From Angelobacter sp036557225 (GTDB lineage: Bacteria; Acidobacteriota; Terriglobia; Terriglobales; Acidobacteriaceae), in NCBI GenBank assembly GCA_036557225.1, contig DATBHX010000132.1, positions 1 through 64,000 on the forward strand: 64,000 nucleotides of DNA, written 5' to 3'. Position 1 is the first letter of the stretch, and each line of letters opens with the position of its first letter. The position numbers and the translations under genes were made by a program. Under the pieces are notes generated by a model that was not told the DNA's origin, made no database searches, and saw only the letters and a program-made list of their open reading frames with translations. Positions 43,200 through 52,017 of this stretch are shown piece after piece.

Positions 43200-43811
43200 A
43201 TGGATCAGAAGTTACTGCAGCGCGAAACAATGGCGAGCAACACGGAACGTTACCGTCACTTTCGAGCAGCGGGGGTAGTTATAGCGCTGCTGCTGAGTTT
43301 GACCTGCATGGTGGGCATCGCTCAGGACAAGCCACAAACCGCCGCACCCGCCCCCGCAGCACCGGTGCTTCCGGGAGCCGCGGAGATGAAACGTCTCAGT
43401 TTCTATGTGGGCAACTGGAACTATACGGAAAGTTATCCCAACGGCGCCAGGAACACCGGCGTGTACACCAGCAAGCTTGGCCCGGGCGGCAATTCGCTGG
43501 TCAACACATTCAGCTCACATGGCCCGGTCGGCAATTTTGAAGGCATGCTGATCTTCACCTGGGACATCAGTGCGAACAAGTACAAGGCATTCGCTTTTGG
43601 GGACTTTCCCGGGGCCCTCATTGAGACCGGCGAGTTTGATGGCGACAAACTGGTCTTTCGCGGTGAAATCCCCATGGGCAACAACAGGAAGATGCAAATC
43701 AGAAATGTGACCTGGCTTACTGCGCAAGGGCAGCTGGTGAGCGAAGAATACTCGAGTGTTGGCGGCGCGCCGGAAAAGCTACTGGTCCGCGTGGAAGCGA
43801 CCAAACAGTAG
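43200..43811 (+). CDS. Exported DUF1579-like protein
   Basis: A 203-residue protein with a signal-type hydrophobic segment (GVVIALLLSLTCMVGIAQ) and a lipocalin-like beta-barrel domain: LSFYVGNWNYTESYPNGARN, TGVYTSKLGPGGNSLV, FEGMLIFTWDISANKYKAF, then EYSSVGGAPEKLLVRVEA. The pattern (GxWxxxG...LxW.......Y) fits the DUF1579 family. Function unknown. Start ATG 43200 with GGGGGAA just upstream is preferred to TTG 43188. Confidence 0.75.
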   Translation: MDQKLLQRETMASNTERYRHFRAAGVVIALLLSLTCMVGIAQDKPQTAAPAPAAPVLPGAAEMKRLSFYVGNWNYTESYPNGARNTGVYTSKLGPGGNSLVNTFSSHGPVGNFEGMLIFTWDISANKYKAFAFGDFPGALIETGEFDGDKLVFRGEIPMGNNRKMQIRNVTWLTAQGQLVSEEYSSVGGAPEKLLVRVEATKQ

Positions 43812-43867
43812 GACCTCTAAAGAACCAGCCGTCGGCTTGATCAGCTGCGCTTGCAGGGCTTCTCTCT

Positions 43868-44248
43868 ATGACTCGACAAAAGTTTGGCATTCGACTCGTA
43901 GTCGCGGCGTGCGCTCTGCTCGTCTACATCGCGCTTTCCGCACCGATTTATGCGCGGGCGCATCCGCATCTTGATCCCGCGTTGCTCGCCGAATATGCCC
44001 GGCCATGGCCAGTGGCGCTCACCTGCGCGCTGGCCATCGCGATGGCGACAATCGCTCTCGTGCCCTTGCGTCGCGGCGAACGCTGGGCGTTCTGGACGCT
44101 GCTTGTGGTATTTGCGATTCTCTTCGCCACGCGCCTGGCCACCGATCCACGCTGCCTGGTCGTGCTCGATCCGCATCAGCATGGCTGTCACAGCTTTATG
44201 ATTGCGGTTGTGCTGGGCGTGGTGGGTCTGATCCTGGCCCGGAAATAA
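43868..44248 (+). CDS. Small membrane protein, unknown
   Basis: A 126-residue protein with four predicted membrane segments: LVVAACALLVYIALSAPIYA, VALTCALAIAMATIALVPL, FWTLLVVFAILFATRLAT and FMIAVVLGVVGLILARK. The basic linker LRRGERW lies between the second and third. No family recognised beyond general resemblance to small acidobacterial membrane hypotheticals. Its stop codon is immediately adjacent to the stop of the convergent Lgt-like gene. Confidence 0.65.
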   Translation: MTRQKFGIRLVVAACALLVYIALSAPIYARAHPHLDPALLAEYARPWPVALTCALAIAMATIALVPLRRGERWAFWTLLVVFAILFATRLATDPRCLVVLDPHQHGCHSFMIAVVLGVVGLILARK

Positions 44249-45682
44249 TTACTTTCTTCCTTCTCTCTTCTGTGCGATCACCAGCCCTCTCGGTGTCGGC
44301 AGCAGCACAACAGAAACCAGCCCTTCCTGCTCCAGACGCAGCGCGGCATCGCGAACGGTCTTTAAATGCGAGCTGGCATCGTGCATCAGGATGAGGCCGT
44401 TGGGATTGATCTGGGGAAGAAAATGGCGGACCTCAGGCTCACGCAGTTCGGGCAGAGAATCGCAGAAAAGGACGTCAATGGTGCCGGAGACGCGCGTCTC
44501 CAGGCTCGATTCACAGCGAAAGTCGATAAACTTCTTGAGACCTGAAGCCTCGATCTTGTCCTTCGCTTTGGCAAAGACTTCTTTGTCTGGCTCGCAGGTG
44601 ATGATCTTTCCTGAGCCATTCTGCTTCAATCCCTCAGCCATATAAATGGTGCTCACGGCGAGGAACGTTCCGGTCTCCACCACCAGGTTGGGCTTGACGG
44701 TGGTCATAAGGCATTTGAGGAAGTCGAGCACTTCTACTTCGGCGGTCATGGTGTCAAACATCCTCCAGCGCTCGGGATGCGGGCATTCAGGCGTAGCGCG
44801 ATGATATTCAGGCTTGGTCTCCTGGTTGCCGTGCTGAACCACGTGATCTAAGACTTTGTGGACTGGGTCGACTTTGCGAAATCGACGCCTCGCAAAGATC
44901 AGCAGCACCACGCCGGCGACGATGGTCAGCAGCGCGGCAAGCTGCGCGTTGCTCATACCCCACAGCACCGGAGGGTTGATGCGGATAAATTCCACCAGAA
45001 AGCGCGAAAGCCCAAAGAGAACGAGAAACTCTCCGGTGATCACGCCGGGCGCCAGCGGGTGCTGGATCGATCGCGTGCCGCGCCGCCATATGTACCAATA
45101 GATGAGCACGCCGGCAAAGAATTCGTAGAGCGGCGTGGGATGAACGCGGCAGTCCGGCGGAGCTCCCCATTGCGGGCAAGTCTGTGTGGTCGGCACCAGG
45201 CCGTCAGGAAAAGACATGCCCCAGGGCAGATGCGTGGGACGGCCGTAGTCGCCGTCGCCGGAGATCAGGCACCCAATGCGGCCTACGGCGTAGCCGACGG
45301 CGGCAGCCGAGCTTGAGACATCCAGCATGGTCAACATGCTGACGCGATATCGTCGCGCGAGAAGAAGCAGCATGGCAATGCCGGCCACAAAGCCGCCAAA
45401 CCAGGCAAAGCCGCCGCGGAACCAACCCACCAAAGCGCCGAAGCTGCGCAACGTGTCTCCGGTCAGCCTGTCCGCCGGTGTATCGATGACGTGCCAGACC
45501 TTGGCGCCGAGAATGCCCATCAGCGCTACCAGAGCCACCACGTTATAGACATCGATCGGAAGTTTGCGCCGCTTGACCTCCGCTTCAAGCGCAAAGTAGG
45601 CGGCGGCAAAGGCCAGCAGCATCATCAGGCCGAAGGTAGGAATTTCGTACGGCCAAAATGGTATGTGGATGTATGGAAGCAG
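44249..45682 (-). CDS. Lgt-like diacylglyceryl transferase fused to methyltransferase
   Basis: Two proteins in one chain. The membrane part is like prolipoprotein diacylglyceryl transferase (Lgt), which attaches diacylglycerol to lipoprotein cysteines: GRIGCLISGDGDYGRPTHLP (the GRxGN motif variant of the GDGDYG subgroup), VHPTPLYEFFAG and LSRFLVEFIRINP. After a basic linker (FARRRFRKVD) comes a class I O-methyltransferase-like domain (LVVETGTFLAVSTIYMAEGL, IITCEPD, IDVLFCDSLPELRE). The first ATG is 45625, but the conserved Lgt start IPFWPYEIPTFGL lies upstream of it in frame. Only CTG (45682) or ATC/ATA codons are available after the TAA at 45706-45704. Confidence 0.85.
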   Translation of the reverse strand: MLPYIHIPFWPYEIPTFGLMMLLAFAAAYFALEAEVKRRKLPIDVYNVVALVALMGILGAKVWHVIDTPADRLTGDTLRSFGALVGWFRGGFAWFGGFVAGIAMLLLLARRYRVSMLTMLDVSSSAAAVGYAVGRIGCLISGDGDYGRPTHLPWGMSFPDGLVPTTQTCPQWGAPPDCRVHPTPLYEFFAGVLIYWYIWRRGTRSIQHPLAPGVITGEFLVLFGLSRFLVEFIRINPPVLWGMSNAQLAALLTIVAGVVLLIFARRRFRKVDPVHKVLDHVVQHGNQETKPEYHRATPECPHPERWRMFDTMTAEVEVLDFLKCLMTTVKPNLVVETGTFLAVSTIYMAEGLKQNGSGKIITCEPDKEVFAKAKDKIEASGLKKFIDFRCESSLETRVSGTIDVLFCDSLPELREPEVRHFLPQINPNGLILMHDASSHLKTVRDAALRLEQEGLVSVVLLPTPRGLVIAQKREGRK

Positions 45683-45737
45683 AGGCCAAGTCCCTTCGTG
45701 AGATTAAGTCTCAGTATAAATGGTGAGAGATGAAAGA

Positions 45738-46382
45738 CTAGTGCCCGGGAGTCTCACCGGGATGGCTAATAATCACATCGCGCACCTCGGCGGTAGCACG
45801 CACGGCGAGCCGCGCCGGCAGGATCAATAATCGCGGCAGTGTGCCATCTTTGCGGCGATAGCGTTTCAGGTCGGCCAATGACTTCACGCCCAGCCGCTCC
45901 GCCATCAGCGAATGCGACGGCACGTCTTTGAACTCAAAAAGCGCTGCCGGCCGAAATGTCTGATGCTTAGCCGTGAGCAGTTCACGCTCGCTGCGCAGAT
46001 CAGGACGCAGACTGGGATCGAGAATAAAGCACCAGAAAACGTCCCAGTCGCGCGGCTTACCGTCAACCGTGTATTTGTTGATCACCAGGTTGTGGTCATA
46101 CTCGGCCTTTCCCGGAGCACGATATTGCACGCCAGGCGATACAAAGTAGAGGTTCAGGCGCTTGTCATCGAGCGGTTTGTCGGCTCCCACACGTTCGCCC
46201 AGGTTCCACGGGCCCACAGCGGCCAGCTTGCGCGTTCCTGCTGACTCAGGCGTAAAGACCAGGTCGTCGCCATCGTGATAAACGGAGAACGGCTTGACTG
46301 CCTGGCGCAGAGACGCGGCGGCGGCAAAGCCCGCAGCGGCCAGGACCACTGCGGAAACGGTACGAACGTGGCGGTGCAGCAT
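45738..46382 (-). CDS. Exported protein, unknown
   Basis: A 214-residue protein with a signal-type segment (TVSAVVLAAAGFAAAASLRQ). The remainder is mostly beta: FSVYHDGDDLVFTPESAGTR, AVGPWNLGERVGADKPLDD, LNLYFVSPGVQYRAPGKAEY, then DWDVFWCFILDPSLRP. No family recognised. Start 46382 (MLHRHVRTVSAV) is preferred to 46421. It is divergent from the MFS transporter with 81 nt between. Confidence 0.6.
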   Translation of the reverse strand: MLHRHVRTVSAVVLAAAGFAAAASLRQAVKPFSVYHDGDDLVFTPESAGTRKLAAVGPWNLGERVGADKPLDDKRLNLYFVSPGVQYRAPGKAEYDHNLVINKYTVDGKPRDWDVFWCFILDPSLRPDLRSERELLTAKHQTFRPAALFEFKDVPSHSLMAERLGVKSLADLKRYRRKDGTLPRLLILPARLAVRATAEVRDVIISHPGETPGH

Positions 46383-46463
46383 GAGAGTGGGAATTATTTC
46401 AAGTCCTGCGGCCCGGGGCAAGACGCCAGATGGACAATCCGGGAGATGCTAAAGTGAATAGAC

Positions 46464-47774
46464 GTGCGTAACATCCTGCAACATCGCGGTCTGCGGTTTA
46501 TTTTCGCCGCCAATCTCATCTCCATGATCGGCAGCGGGATGAACTCCGCCGGCGTCACCTGGTTTGTCCTGCAGAAAACGCACTCAGAGATGGCGCTGGG
46601 CACGCTGCTGATGCTGCAGACCATTCCTGCTTTGCTCATGCTGCCCTTCACCGGCGTGGTCATCGATCGCGAAGACCGCCGCCGGCTCCTGATGATCCTT
46701 GACGCTGTCCGCGGCCTCGTTATCCTGGCTGTCGCGGTACTCGCCTACCGTGGCGTGGCGACGCTGTGGGAGATCTATCTGATGGCCGTGCTCGTCGCCG
46801 CCGGCTTCTGGATGTTCTGGCCTACAGTCACGGCGCTCATCCAGGAGCTTACGCCTGACTCGCAATTCGTCCACTCCAACAGCTTTCTTCTGGCAGGGGT
46901 ACAGGGCGGATGGCTGGTGGCCGGCGCTATCGTCGGATTCGTCTACAACAAGATTGGGTTGGCGGGTGTGCTGTTCATCGACTTTGCCAGCTACGTGCTC
47001 TCGTTTACCTGTTATCTGCTGGTGCGCAAAGGACGGCACACGGTCGCCGTCGCCACGGACAGCGTCGAGCACGAAAGCGCGGTAGCCAAGTTCCTGCATG
47101 AACTGCGTGAAGGCATCTCCTACATCCGCCTTCGCCCACATTTGATGTTGACCGGCACTGCCTGGGCACTGTTCATCGGCGGAATGCTGACCCAGGGCGT
47201 GATTACCGCTCCGTTCAGCGATCGCATTTTGAAGACCGGGGCCGTCGGCTATGGCTGGCTCAACGCCGGATGGGCCGTAGGAGCGTGCGTGAGCGCGATC
47301 TTCACTCCCGCGCTCATTCGCGGCACAGGACACCGGCGGGCTGTCGGCGTCTCCATGGCTCTGCTGGGAATCTCGCTCATCTCGCTTCCCTTCCTGGGAA
47401 TGCACCTCCACAGGCCGGTCCATTTGAACGCTTCACTCGCCGTAACTCTGGCTTTGCCTGTTGCAGTGACGGTGTATGGCCTCATGGGCTGCTGTCGCGG
47501 CCTGGGCGGCGTGGCCATCACCAGCACCGTCATGGAATTGGTGCCCAAGCACTTCATCGGACGTGTGCAAAATACTTTCTACTTTATGGGAACCTTGCTG
47601 CAACTCCTCTTCTCCTTCACCGTGGGAACCGTGGCGCACACGCGGAGCCTGGCTGCGGGATTCGCCATTGTTGGCGGAATCTATCTTCTGGCCTGCATGG
47701 CTGGTTCGTGGCCGGTAAAGGAATCCACAGAAGAGACCGGTTCGATGGCCAAGGTCAGCACCTCATTGGACTGA
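46464..47774 (+). CDS. MFS transporter
   Basis: A 436-residue major-facilitator protein with about 12 membrane helices and the cytoplasmic loop 2-3 signature in the MFS_3/enterobactin-exporter style: PFTGVVIDREDRRRLLMILD. Further helices include LIRGTGHRRAVGVSMALLGI and FYFMGTLLQLLFSFTVGTV. MFS_3 members export siderophores, drugs or macrolides; substrate here unknown. The start is GTG 46464, with no strong ribosome site. Confidence 0.9.
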   Translation: MRNILQHRGLRFIFAANLISMIGSGMNSAGVTWFVLQKTHSEMALGTLLMLQTIPALLMLPFTGVVIDREDRRRLLMILDAVRGLVILAVAVLAYRGVATLWEIYLMAVLVAAGFWMFWPTVTALIQELTPDSQFVHSNSFLLAGVQGGWLVAGAIVGFVYNKIGLAGVLFIDFASYVLSFTCYLLVRKGRHTVAVATDSVEHESAVAKFLHELREGISYIRLRPHLMLTGTAWALFIGGMLTQGVITAPFSDRILKTGAVGYGWLNAGWAVGACVSAIFTPALIRGTGHRRAVGVSMALLGISLISLPFLGMHLHRPVHLNASLAVTLALPVAVTVYGLMGCCRGLGGVAITSTVMELVPKHFIGRVQNTFYFMGTLLQLLFSFTVGTVAHTRSLAAGFAIVGGIYLLACMAGSWPVKESTEETGSMAKVSTSLD

Positions 47775-47842
47775 CAGCTGCCGCGGGAGAAGCTCTGAGT
47801 AACAAAATAGGGCCATCCGTGAAGATAAATGGCACAAAGGCC

Positions 47843-47870
47843 TTGTCCGCGCGTTCGATTCGCGTAGAAT
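47843..47870 (+). promoter_or_regulatory. Sigma-70-like promoter
   Basis: TTGTCC (47843-47848), 16 nt, TAGAAT (47865-47870), ending 36 nt before the acetyltransferase gene at 47907. Confidence 0.5.
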
Positions 47871-47906
47871 CCTTTTAAGCACAGCGAAGGAAGCAGTCAA
47901 GAATTC

Positions 47907-48176
47907 ATGGACAGCAACCCTGTCAAGCACAATGAAGCCGGAGGCCAGTTTGAGATTGCACTGGAGTCAGGCCCTGCGTTCCTGCAGTACCGGCGAACAG
48001 GTGATTCTATGCGGCTGATTCATACCGAGGTCCCCGAACTAATGCGAGGTCGCGGTCTGGCTAATCAGTTGGTTCGCGCTGCGCTCGACTATGCTCACTT
48101 CAATCAGCTCAAGGTCATTCCCATCTGTCCGTTCGTAAAACTGTATCTGCAGAAACATCCAGAAGCCGCAGTGTAA
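47907..48176 (+). CDS. GNAT-family N-acetyltransferase, short (YjdJ/NATD1-like)
   Basis: An 89-residue acetyltransferase-like protein with the acetyl-CoA binding motif MRGRGLANQLVRAALDYA and the closing strand VIPICPFVKLYLQKHPE, typical of the short NATD1/YjdJ group. The first strands (EIALESGPAFLQYRRTGDSM) complete the fold. These proteins are about 90-100 residues and act alone in the cytoplasm; their substrate is unknown. A sigma-70-like promoter lies at 47843-47870. Confidence 0.85.
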   Translation: MDSNPVKHNEAGGQFEIALESGPAFLQYRRTGDSMRLIHTEVPELMRGRGLANQLVRAALDYAHFNQLKVIPICPFVKLYLQKHPEAAV

Positions 48177-48235
48177 GCCGTGCATCGTCGAAATCTCTGG
48201 GAATCAGACCGGGCTCCGCGCTCGGCTTTTTTAGC

Positions 48236-49258
48236 TTAGGGATTCAAGATCACCTTGCCGAACTGCTCGCTCTTCTCCAGACGCTCATGCGCTGCAGCCG
48301 CCTCGCGTAGCGGAAAGCTCTTATCGACCACTGGCTTAATTTTTCCGGCAAAGATGTGCTTCATCACTTCATGAAAGTCGCCCATGGTGCCCATGAAGGA
48401 ACCAAGGAATGAGAGCTGGCGCGCGAATAAAAATCTGATGTCGAAACTGGCTTCCGGGCCGGTGGTGGCGCCGCAGGTCACCAGCTTCCCTCCGGGCTTC
48501 ATCGACTTCATGCTCTCCTGCCACGTGGCTTTGCCAACGTGCTCAAACACGATGTCGCACATCTGGCGGTTGGTAATCTTTTTCACCTCGTCGGCGATCT
48601 TCTGCGTGTAGTGGTTGATGACGTGGTCGGCGCCCAGGTCCTTGCACTGGTCCAGCTTGGTTTCGTCCCCGGCAGTTGCAATACAGGTTGCGCCAAACAG
48701 CTTGCAGATCTGAATGGCAATGGAGCCGACGCCGGAGCCGCCGCCCAGGACCAGAACTGTGTCTCCAGGCTGGATACCGCATCGGCTCACCAGCATGTGC
48801 CAGGCGGTCACCGAAACCAGCGGAAGCGAGGCCGCTTCATTGTAGGTAAGCTCGTCAGGAATCGGCAGAACGCTGACGCGCGGCACGGCGATGTACTCGC
48901 GATTGCCGCCGTCATTCGCATACCCGAGCACGGAAAACTGCGGGCAGAAATTCTGCTGCCCTTCCGTGCACCTGGGGCAGACGCCGCAAAACGTCATGGG
49001 AGCCAGCAGTACGCGCTGGCCGGGCTCAAGATCTGTAATGTAGTCGCCCACGGCGATAATGTCGCCCGAGACATCGCTGCCATTGATGTGCGGCAGCTTG
49101 ATGCCTGGCAGCCCTTTGCGGATAAACAAATCAAGATGGTTCAGCGCGCACGCCTTCACCTGCACCAACACCTGATCGTGACGAGGATTAGGATCGGGCA
49201 CATCTTCATACTTCAGCACTTCCGGACCGCCGAACTCATGGAAACGGACAGCTTTCAT
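48236..49258 (-). CDS. Zinc-dependent alcohol dehydrogenase family protein
   Basis: A 340-residue medium-chain dehydrogenase/reductase. Catalytic-domain motifs GSDVSGDIIAVG and VLVQVKACALNHLDLFIRKG are followed by a structural zinc loop (CGVCPRCTEGQQNFC, four cysteines). The nucleotide-binding motif is VLVLGGGSGVGSIAIQICKL, with YTQKIADEVKKITN after it. The catalytic zinc Cys is replaced by the NHLD of the quinone-oxidoreductase-like subgroup, so the reaction may be an NADPH-linked enoyl or quinone reduction instead of alcohol oxidation. Confidence 0.88.
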   Translation of the reverse strand: MKAVRFHEFGGPEVLKYEDVPDPNPRHDQVLVQVKACALNHLDLFIRKGLPGIKLPHINGSDVSGDIIAVGDYITDLEPGQRVLLAPMTFCGVCPRCTEGQQNFCPQFSVLGYANDGGNREYIAVPRVSVLPIPDELTYNEAASLPLVSVTAWHMLVSRCGIQPGDTVLVLGGGSGVGSIAIQICKLFGATCIATAGDETKLDQCKDLGADHVINHYTQKIADEVKKITNRQMCDIVFEHVGKATWQESMKSMKPGGKLVTCGATTGPEASFDIRFLFARQLSFLGSFMGTMGDFHEVMKHIFAGKIKPVVDKSFPLREAAAAHERLEKSEQFGKVILNP

Positions 49259-49336
49259 CGGGCCTCCTCATGCGATGGGGAAACATGCGAGAGTACCAAA
49301 AATCCACCACGGAGGCACGGAAACACGGAGGAAAAT

Positions 49337-49422
49337 TGGTAAATGGGTAAGTTGGTAAATGAGTAAATTTTGGAACTTGGAAGTTCCCCGCGGATTTCAT
49401 TTACCAAATTACCAATTTACCA
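49337..49422. repeat. Octamer tandem repeat hairpin, element 1
   Basis: Four octamers TGGTAAAT, GGGTAAGT, TGGTAAAT, GAGTAAAT (49337-49368) face three inverted octamers ATTTACCA, AATTACCA, ATTTACCA (49399-49422). Between them is a second small hairpin, GGAACTT/AAGTTCC. Sister elements lie at 55087 and 62505. Confidence 0.8.
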
Positions 49423-49452
49423 ATTCCTTCGGGGATTACAATTCTTCCTGCC

Positions 49453-49806
49453 ATGATCACCGGTCTCCACGCCATTCTCTACGCTCACGATGCAGAAAAA
49501 ATACGCGCGTTTCTGCGCGATGTGCTGGGCTTAAAGTCGGTCGACGCCGGCCACGGCTGGCTGATCTTTGCCGCGCCGCCGGCGGAGCTCGCGGCTCATC
49601 CGACCGAAGCAGGAGAAGAGCCTCACCACCAACTCTATCTGATGTGTGACGATCTGCAGGCCACCATGAAAGACCTGCAAGCCAAGGGCGTGGAATGCGG
49701 AGCGGTCATGGAGGCACGCTGGGGCTCCATCACCTCAATTCAACTTCCCGGCGGTGGCGAGCTAGGCTTGTATCAGCCTAAACACCCCACGGCAATTGGG
49801 CTATAA
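49453..49806 (+). CDS. VOC-family (glyoxalase-like) protein
   Basis: A 117-residue vicinal-oxygen-chelate protein: ITGLHAILYAHDAEKIRAFL, RDVLGLKSVDAGHGWLIFAA, LYLMCDDLQATMKDLQAKGV and GSITSIQLPGGGELGLYQPK, the last holding the conserved Glu. This single-domain form dimerises to make a metal site. Substrate unassigned. It begins 31 nt after an octamer hairpin and stands alone on the strand before the XdhC-type operon. Confidence 0.85.
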   Translation: MITGLHAILYAHDAEKIRAFLRDVLGLKSVDAGHGWLIFAAPPAELAAHPTEAGEEPHHQLYLMCDDLQATMKDLQAKGVECGAVMEARWGSITSIQLPGGGELGLYQPKHPTAIGL

Positions 49807-49863
49807 ATCTTTGCGCCTTAGTGTCACCGTGGTAGATTTTGCGCCATCCGCTAGAATAGGGAC

Positions 49864-50691
49864 GTGGATATCTATGAAGAAATAACCCGTCTCCGGCGGG
49901 AAGGCCGGCGCGGCGCCCTGGCCACGATCATCAACGTGCGTGGCTCCATACCATCATTTGAGTCGGCCAAGATGCTGGTGCGCGATGACGGCTCCATTGT
50001 CGGCACTATTGGCGGCGGCTGCGTGGAAGCCGAGGTCTGGGAAGCAGCCCGCGAGACCATGAAGACGGAAAAGCCCAAGACGCTGCATTTCGACCTGAAC
50101 AACAATCCGAAATACGATACCGGCCTGGTCTGCGGCGGCACGCTGGAAGTTTTTGTTGAACCAGTGCTGGCGGTTTCCACGCTCTATATTTTTGGCGCCG
50201 GCCACGTGGCCTGGAGCCTTTACAAAGTCGCGCGCATGGCCGGCTTTGACGTGGTCGTCACCGACGACCGCGAGACCTACGCCAACCGCGAGCGCTTTCC
50301 TGACGCCCGCGACGTCTACGCCGACGAATACGAGCGCGTAACGTCGCAGCTGGCGCCGAATGATGCTTCCTATATCGTGATTGTCACCCGCGGCCACCGC
50401 GATGACATGCGCGTGCTGCGCTGGGCTGCGGAGACGCCGGCGCGCTATATCGGAATGATCGGCTCGCAGCGCAAAACCATTGCGATTTACAAGGAGCTGG
50501 AAAAAGAAGGCATTGCTCCGGAAAAGCTGGCGCGTGTTTACGCCCCGGTGGGCATCGATATTGGCGCCGTTACGCCGGAAGAGATTGCCGTGGCGATCGT
50601 GGCAGAGCTGATCGCCATCCGCCGAAATTCTCCCACAACGCTGCCGCATATGAAGAGCGCCAAGGCGGCAGAGATCCTCAAGCAGCTGTAA
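49864..50691 (+). CDS. XdhC/CoxI-family molybdoenzyme maturation protein
   Basis: A 275-residue protein. The XdhC_CoxI N-terminal domain has GRRGALATIINVRGSIP and IVGTIGGGCVEAEVWEAAR. The C-terminal Rossmann domain has LYIFGAGHVAWSLYKVARMA, VVVTDDRETYANRERFPDA and ARYIGMIGSQRKTIAIYKEL. Family members bind the molybdenum cofactor, help its sulfuration and insert it into xanthine-dehydrogenase or CO-dehydrogenase-type enzymes. The next gene is a MobA-like cytidylyltransferase, the usual partner; no molybdoenzyme lies in the window. The start is GTG 49864. Confidence 0.92.
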   Translation: MDIYEEITRLRREGRRGALATIINVRGSIPSFESAKMLVRDDGSIVGTIGGGCVEAEVWEAARETMKTEKPKTLHFDLNNNPKYDTGLVCGGTLEVFVEPVLAVSTLYIFGAGHVAWSLYKVARMAGFDVVVTDDRETYANRERFPDARDVYADEYERVTSQLAPNDASYIVIVTRGHRDDMRVLRWAAETPARYIGMIGSQRKTIAIYKELEKEGIAPEKLARVYAPVGIDIGAVTPEEIAVAIVAELIAIRRNSPTTLPHMKSAKAAEILKQL

Positions 50692-50695
50692 TCTC

Positions 50696-51310
50696 ATGCC
50701 TCTCTCACCCTCATTCGCCGGTGTGGTCCTGGCAGCCGGAGCATCTTCACGCATGGGCCGCGACAAGGCGCTGCTTCCCTGGCGCGACGGCACCTTTCTT
50801 TCCTCGGCCATTCGCATGCTGCAGGCGGTGACTGAACTCGTGATTGTTGTAGCCAGCGGGAACGCAGCCGAGCTGGAGCCGATCGTGAATGCGCACGCGG
50901 CGTTTCTGGTGGTCAATCCCGATCCCGGGCGCGGGCAATTCAGCTCGTTGCAAGTGGGTTTGCAGGAAGTGCTCAATCGCGGCCGTGACGCCGCGATCAT
51001 CACCCTCGTAGACCGTCCCGCGGCTGAAGTTGAAACCGCCCGGCAACTCCGGGACGCTTTTCTCGCCGCCGACGATCCCACCTGGGCCGTGGTCCCTGAG
51101 TTTGCCGGCAAACATGGCCACCCGTTCGTGATCGGGCGCGAGATGATCGAGGAATTTCTGCGCGCACCCGCCGGCGCCATTGCGCGCCAGATCGAGCATG
51201 CCAACCAGCAGCACATACGCTACGTCCCGGTGAACGATCCGTTAGTTACCGTCAACATCAATACGCCGGAGGATTTCGAACGCATCCGCATGGAAACCCC
51301 AGCCTCATGA
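50696..51310 (+). CDS. MobA/MocA-like nucleotidyltransferase
   Basis: A 204-residue NTP-transferase: VVLAAGASSRMGRDKALLPW is the nucleotide-binding start, and AAIITLVDRPAAEVETARQL holds the metal-binding aspartate. Together with XdhC it should make the cytosine-dinucleotide form of the molybdenum cofactor (MocA) used by xanthine-dehydrogenase-type enzymes. This is inferred from the pair. It starts 4 nt after xdhC and its stop overlaps the HAD gene by 4 nt (ATGA), so the three are one operon. Confidence 0.88.
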   Translation: MPLSPSFAGVVLAAGASSRMGRDKALLPWRDGTFLSSAIRMLQAVTELVIVVASGNAAELEPIVNAHAAFLVVNPDPGRGQFSSLQVGLQEVLNRGRDAAIITLVDRPAAEVETARQLRDAFLAADDPTWAVVPEFAGKHGHPFVIGREMIEEFLRAPAGAIARQIEHANQQHIRYVPVNDPLVTVNINTPEDFERIRMETPAS

Positions 51311-52017
51311 GCCAAACCCAATCTTTATCTGCAGGCCAGCGATTCGCTGACTCCGTGCTCACCTTACACCCGCGCGTTGCTGTCTTTGATTGCGATGGCA
51401 CGCTGTGGAGCGGCGACTGTGGCGCCGACTTTTTCTTCTGGGAGATCGACCGCGGCATGCTTCCGCCAAAGATTGCCGAATGGGCAAAGGCCCGCTACGC
51501 CGACTACAAGGCCGGCAAAGTCGATGAAGACACCATGTGCGGCGAGATGGTCACCATCAACGCCGGAATTTCCATGCAGACGCTCGAAGAAGCGGCAGAA
51601 GAATTCTTCCCTGCCGTGGTTGAGCAGCGCATCTTCCCCGAGATGCTGCGCTTGGCCCGCGAACTCGCCGCAACCGGCTGCGAAGTATGGGCCGTCTCTT
51701 CCACCAATGACTGGGTCATCCGCGAAGGCGTAAAGCGCTTTGGCATTCGCGGCAGCCGCGTGCTCGCGGCCTCAGTGCAGGTAGAAGACGGTGTGCTCAC
51801 GGACCGGCTGATTCGCGTGCCCAGCGGCCCGGCAAAAGCTACTGCAATTGAAGAAGTCGTGCGCAAACCAGTCGACGTATGCTTTGGCAACTCAATCTTT
51901 GATGCTGACATGCTGGAGATCGCCCGCCACGGTTTTGCCATCAACCCAAATCCTGATCTGGAAAAGATGGCGACGGAAAAAGACTGGCGCGTATATTGGC
52001 CGGCTGGAACGAAATAA
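51307..52017 (+). CDS. HAD-superfamily phosphatase (phosphoserine-phosphatase-like)
   Basis: A 236-residue HAD hydrolase. Motif I is RVAVFDCDGTLWSGDCGADF, with the nucleophile Asp and the acid Asp. Motif II serine lies in WAVSSTNDWVIREG. Motif III/IV is VCFGNSIFDADMLEIARHG with the metal-binding Asp. The cap domain between is helical. Its overall plan fits the SerB/HAD-IB subfamily, which hydrolyses small phosphomonoesters. Overlaps the MobA-like gene by 4 nt and the next gene's ATG by 1 nt (TAATG). Confidence 0.88.
   Translation: MSQTQSLSAGQRFADSVLTLHPRVAVFDCDGTLWSGDCGADFFFWEIDRGMLPPKIAEWAKARYADYKAGKVDEDTMCGEMVTINAGISMQTLEEAAEEFFPAVVEQRIFPEMLRLARELAATGCEVWAVSSTNDWVIREGVKRFGIRGSRVLAASVQVEDGVLTDRLIRVPSGPAKATAIEEVVRKPVDVCFGNSIFDADMLEIARHGFAINPNPDLEKMATEKDWRVYWPAGTK

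Noticed and set aside
49337..49422. CRISPR array
   Set aside because: Repeats are 8 nt with no spacers and no cas genes occur in the window.
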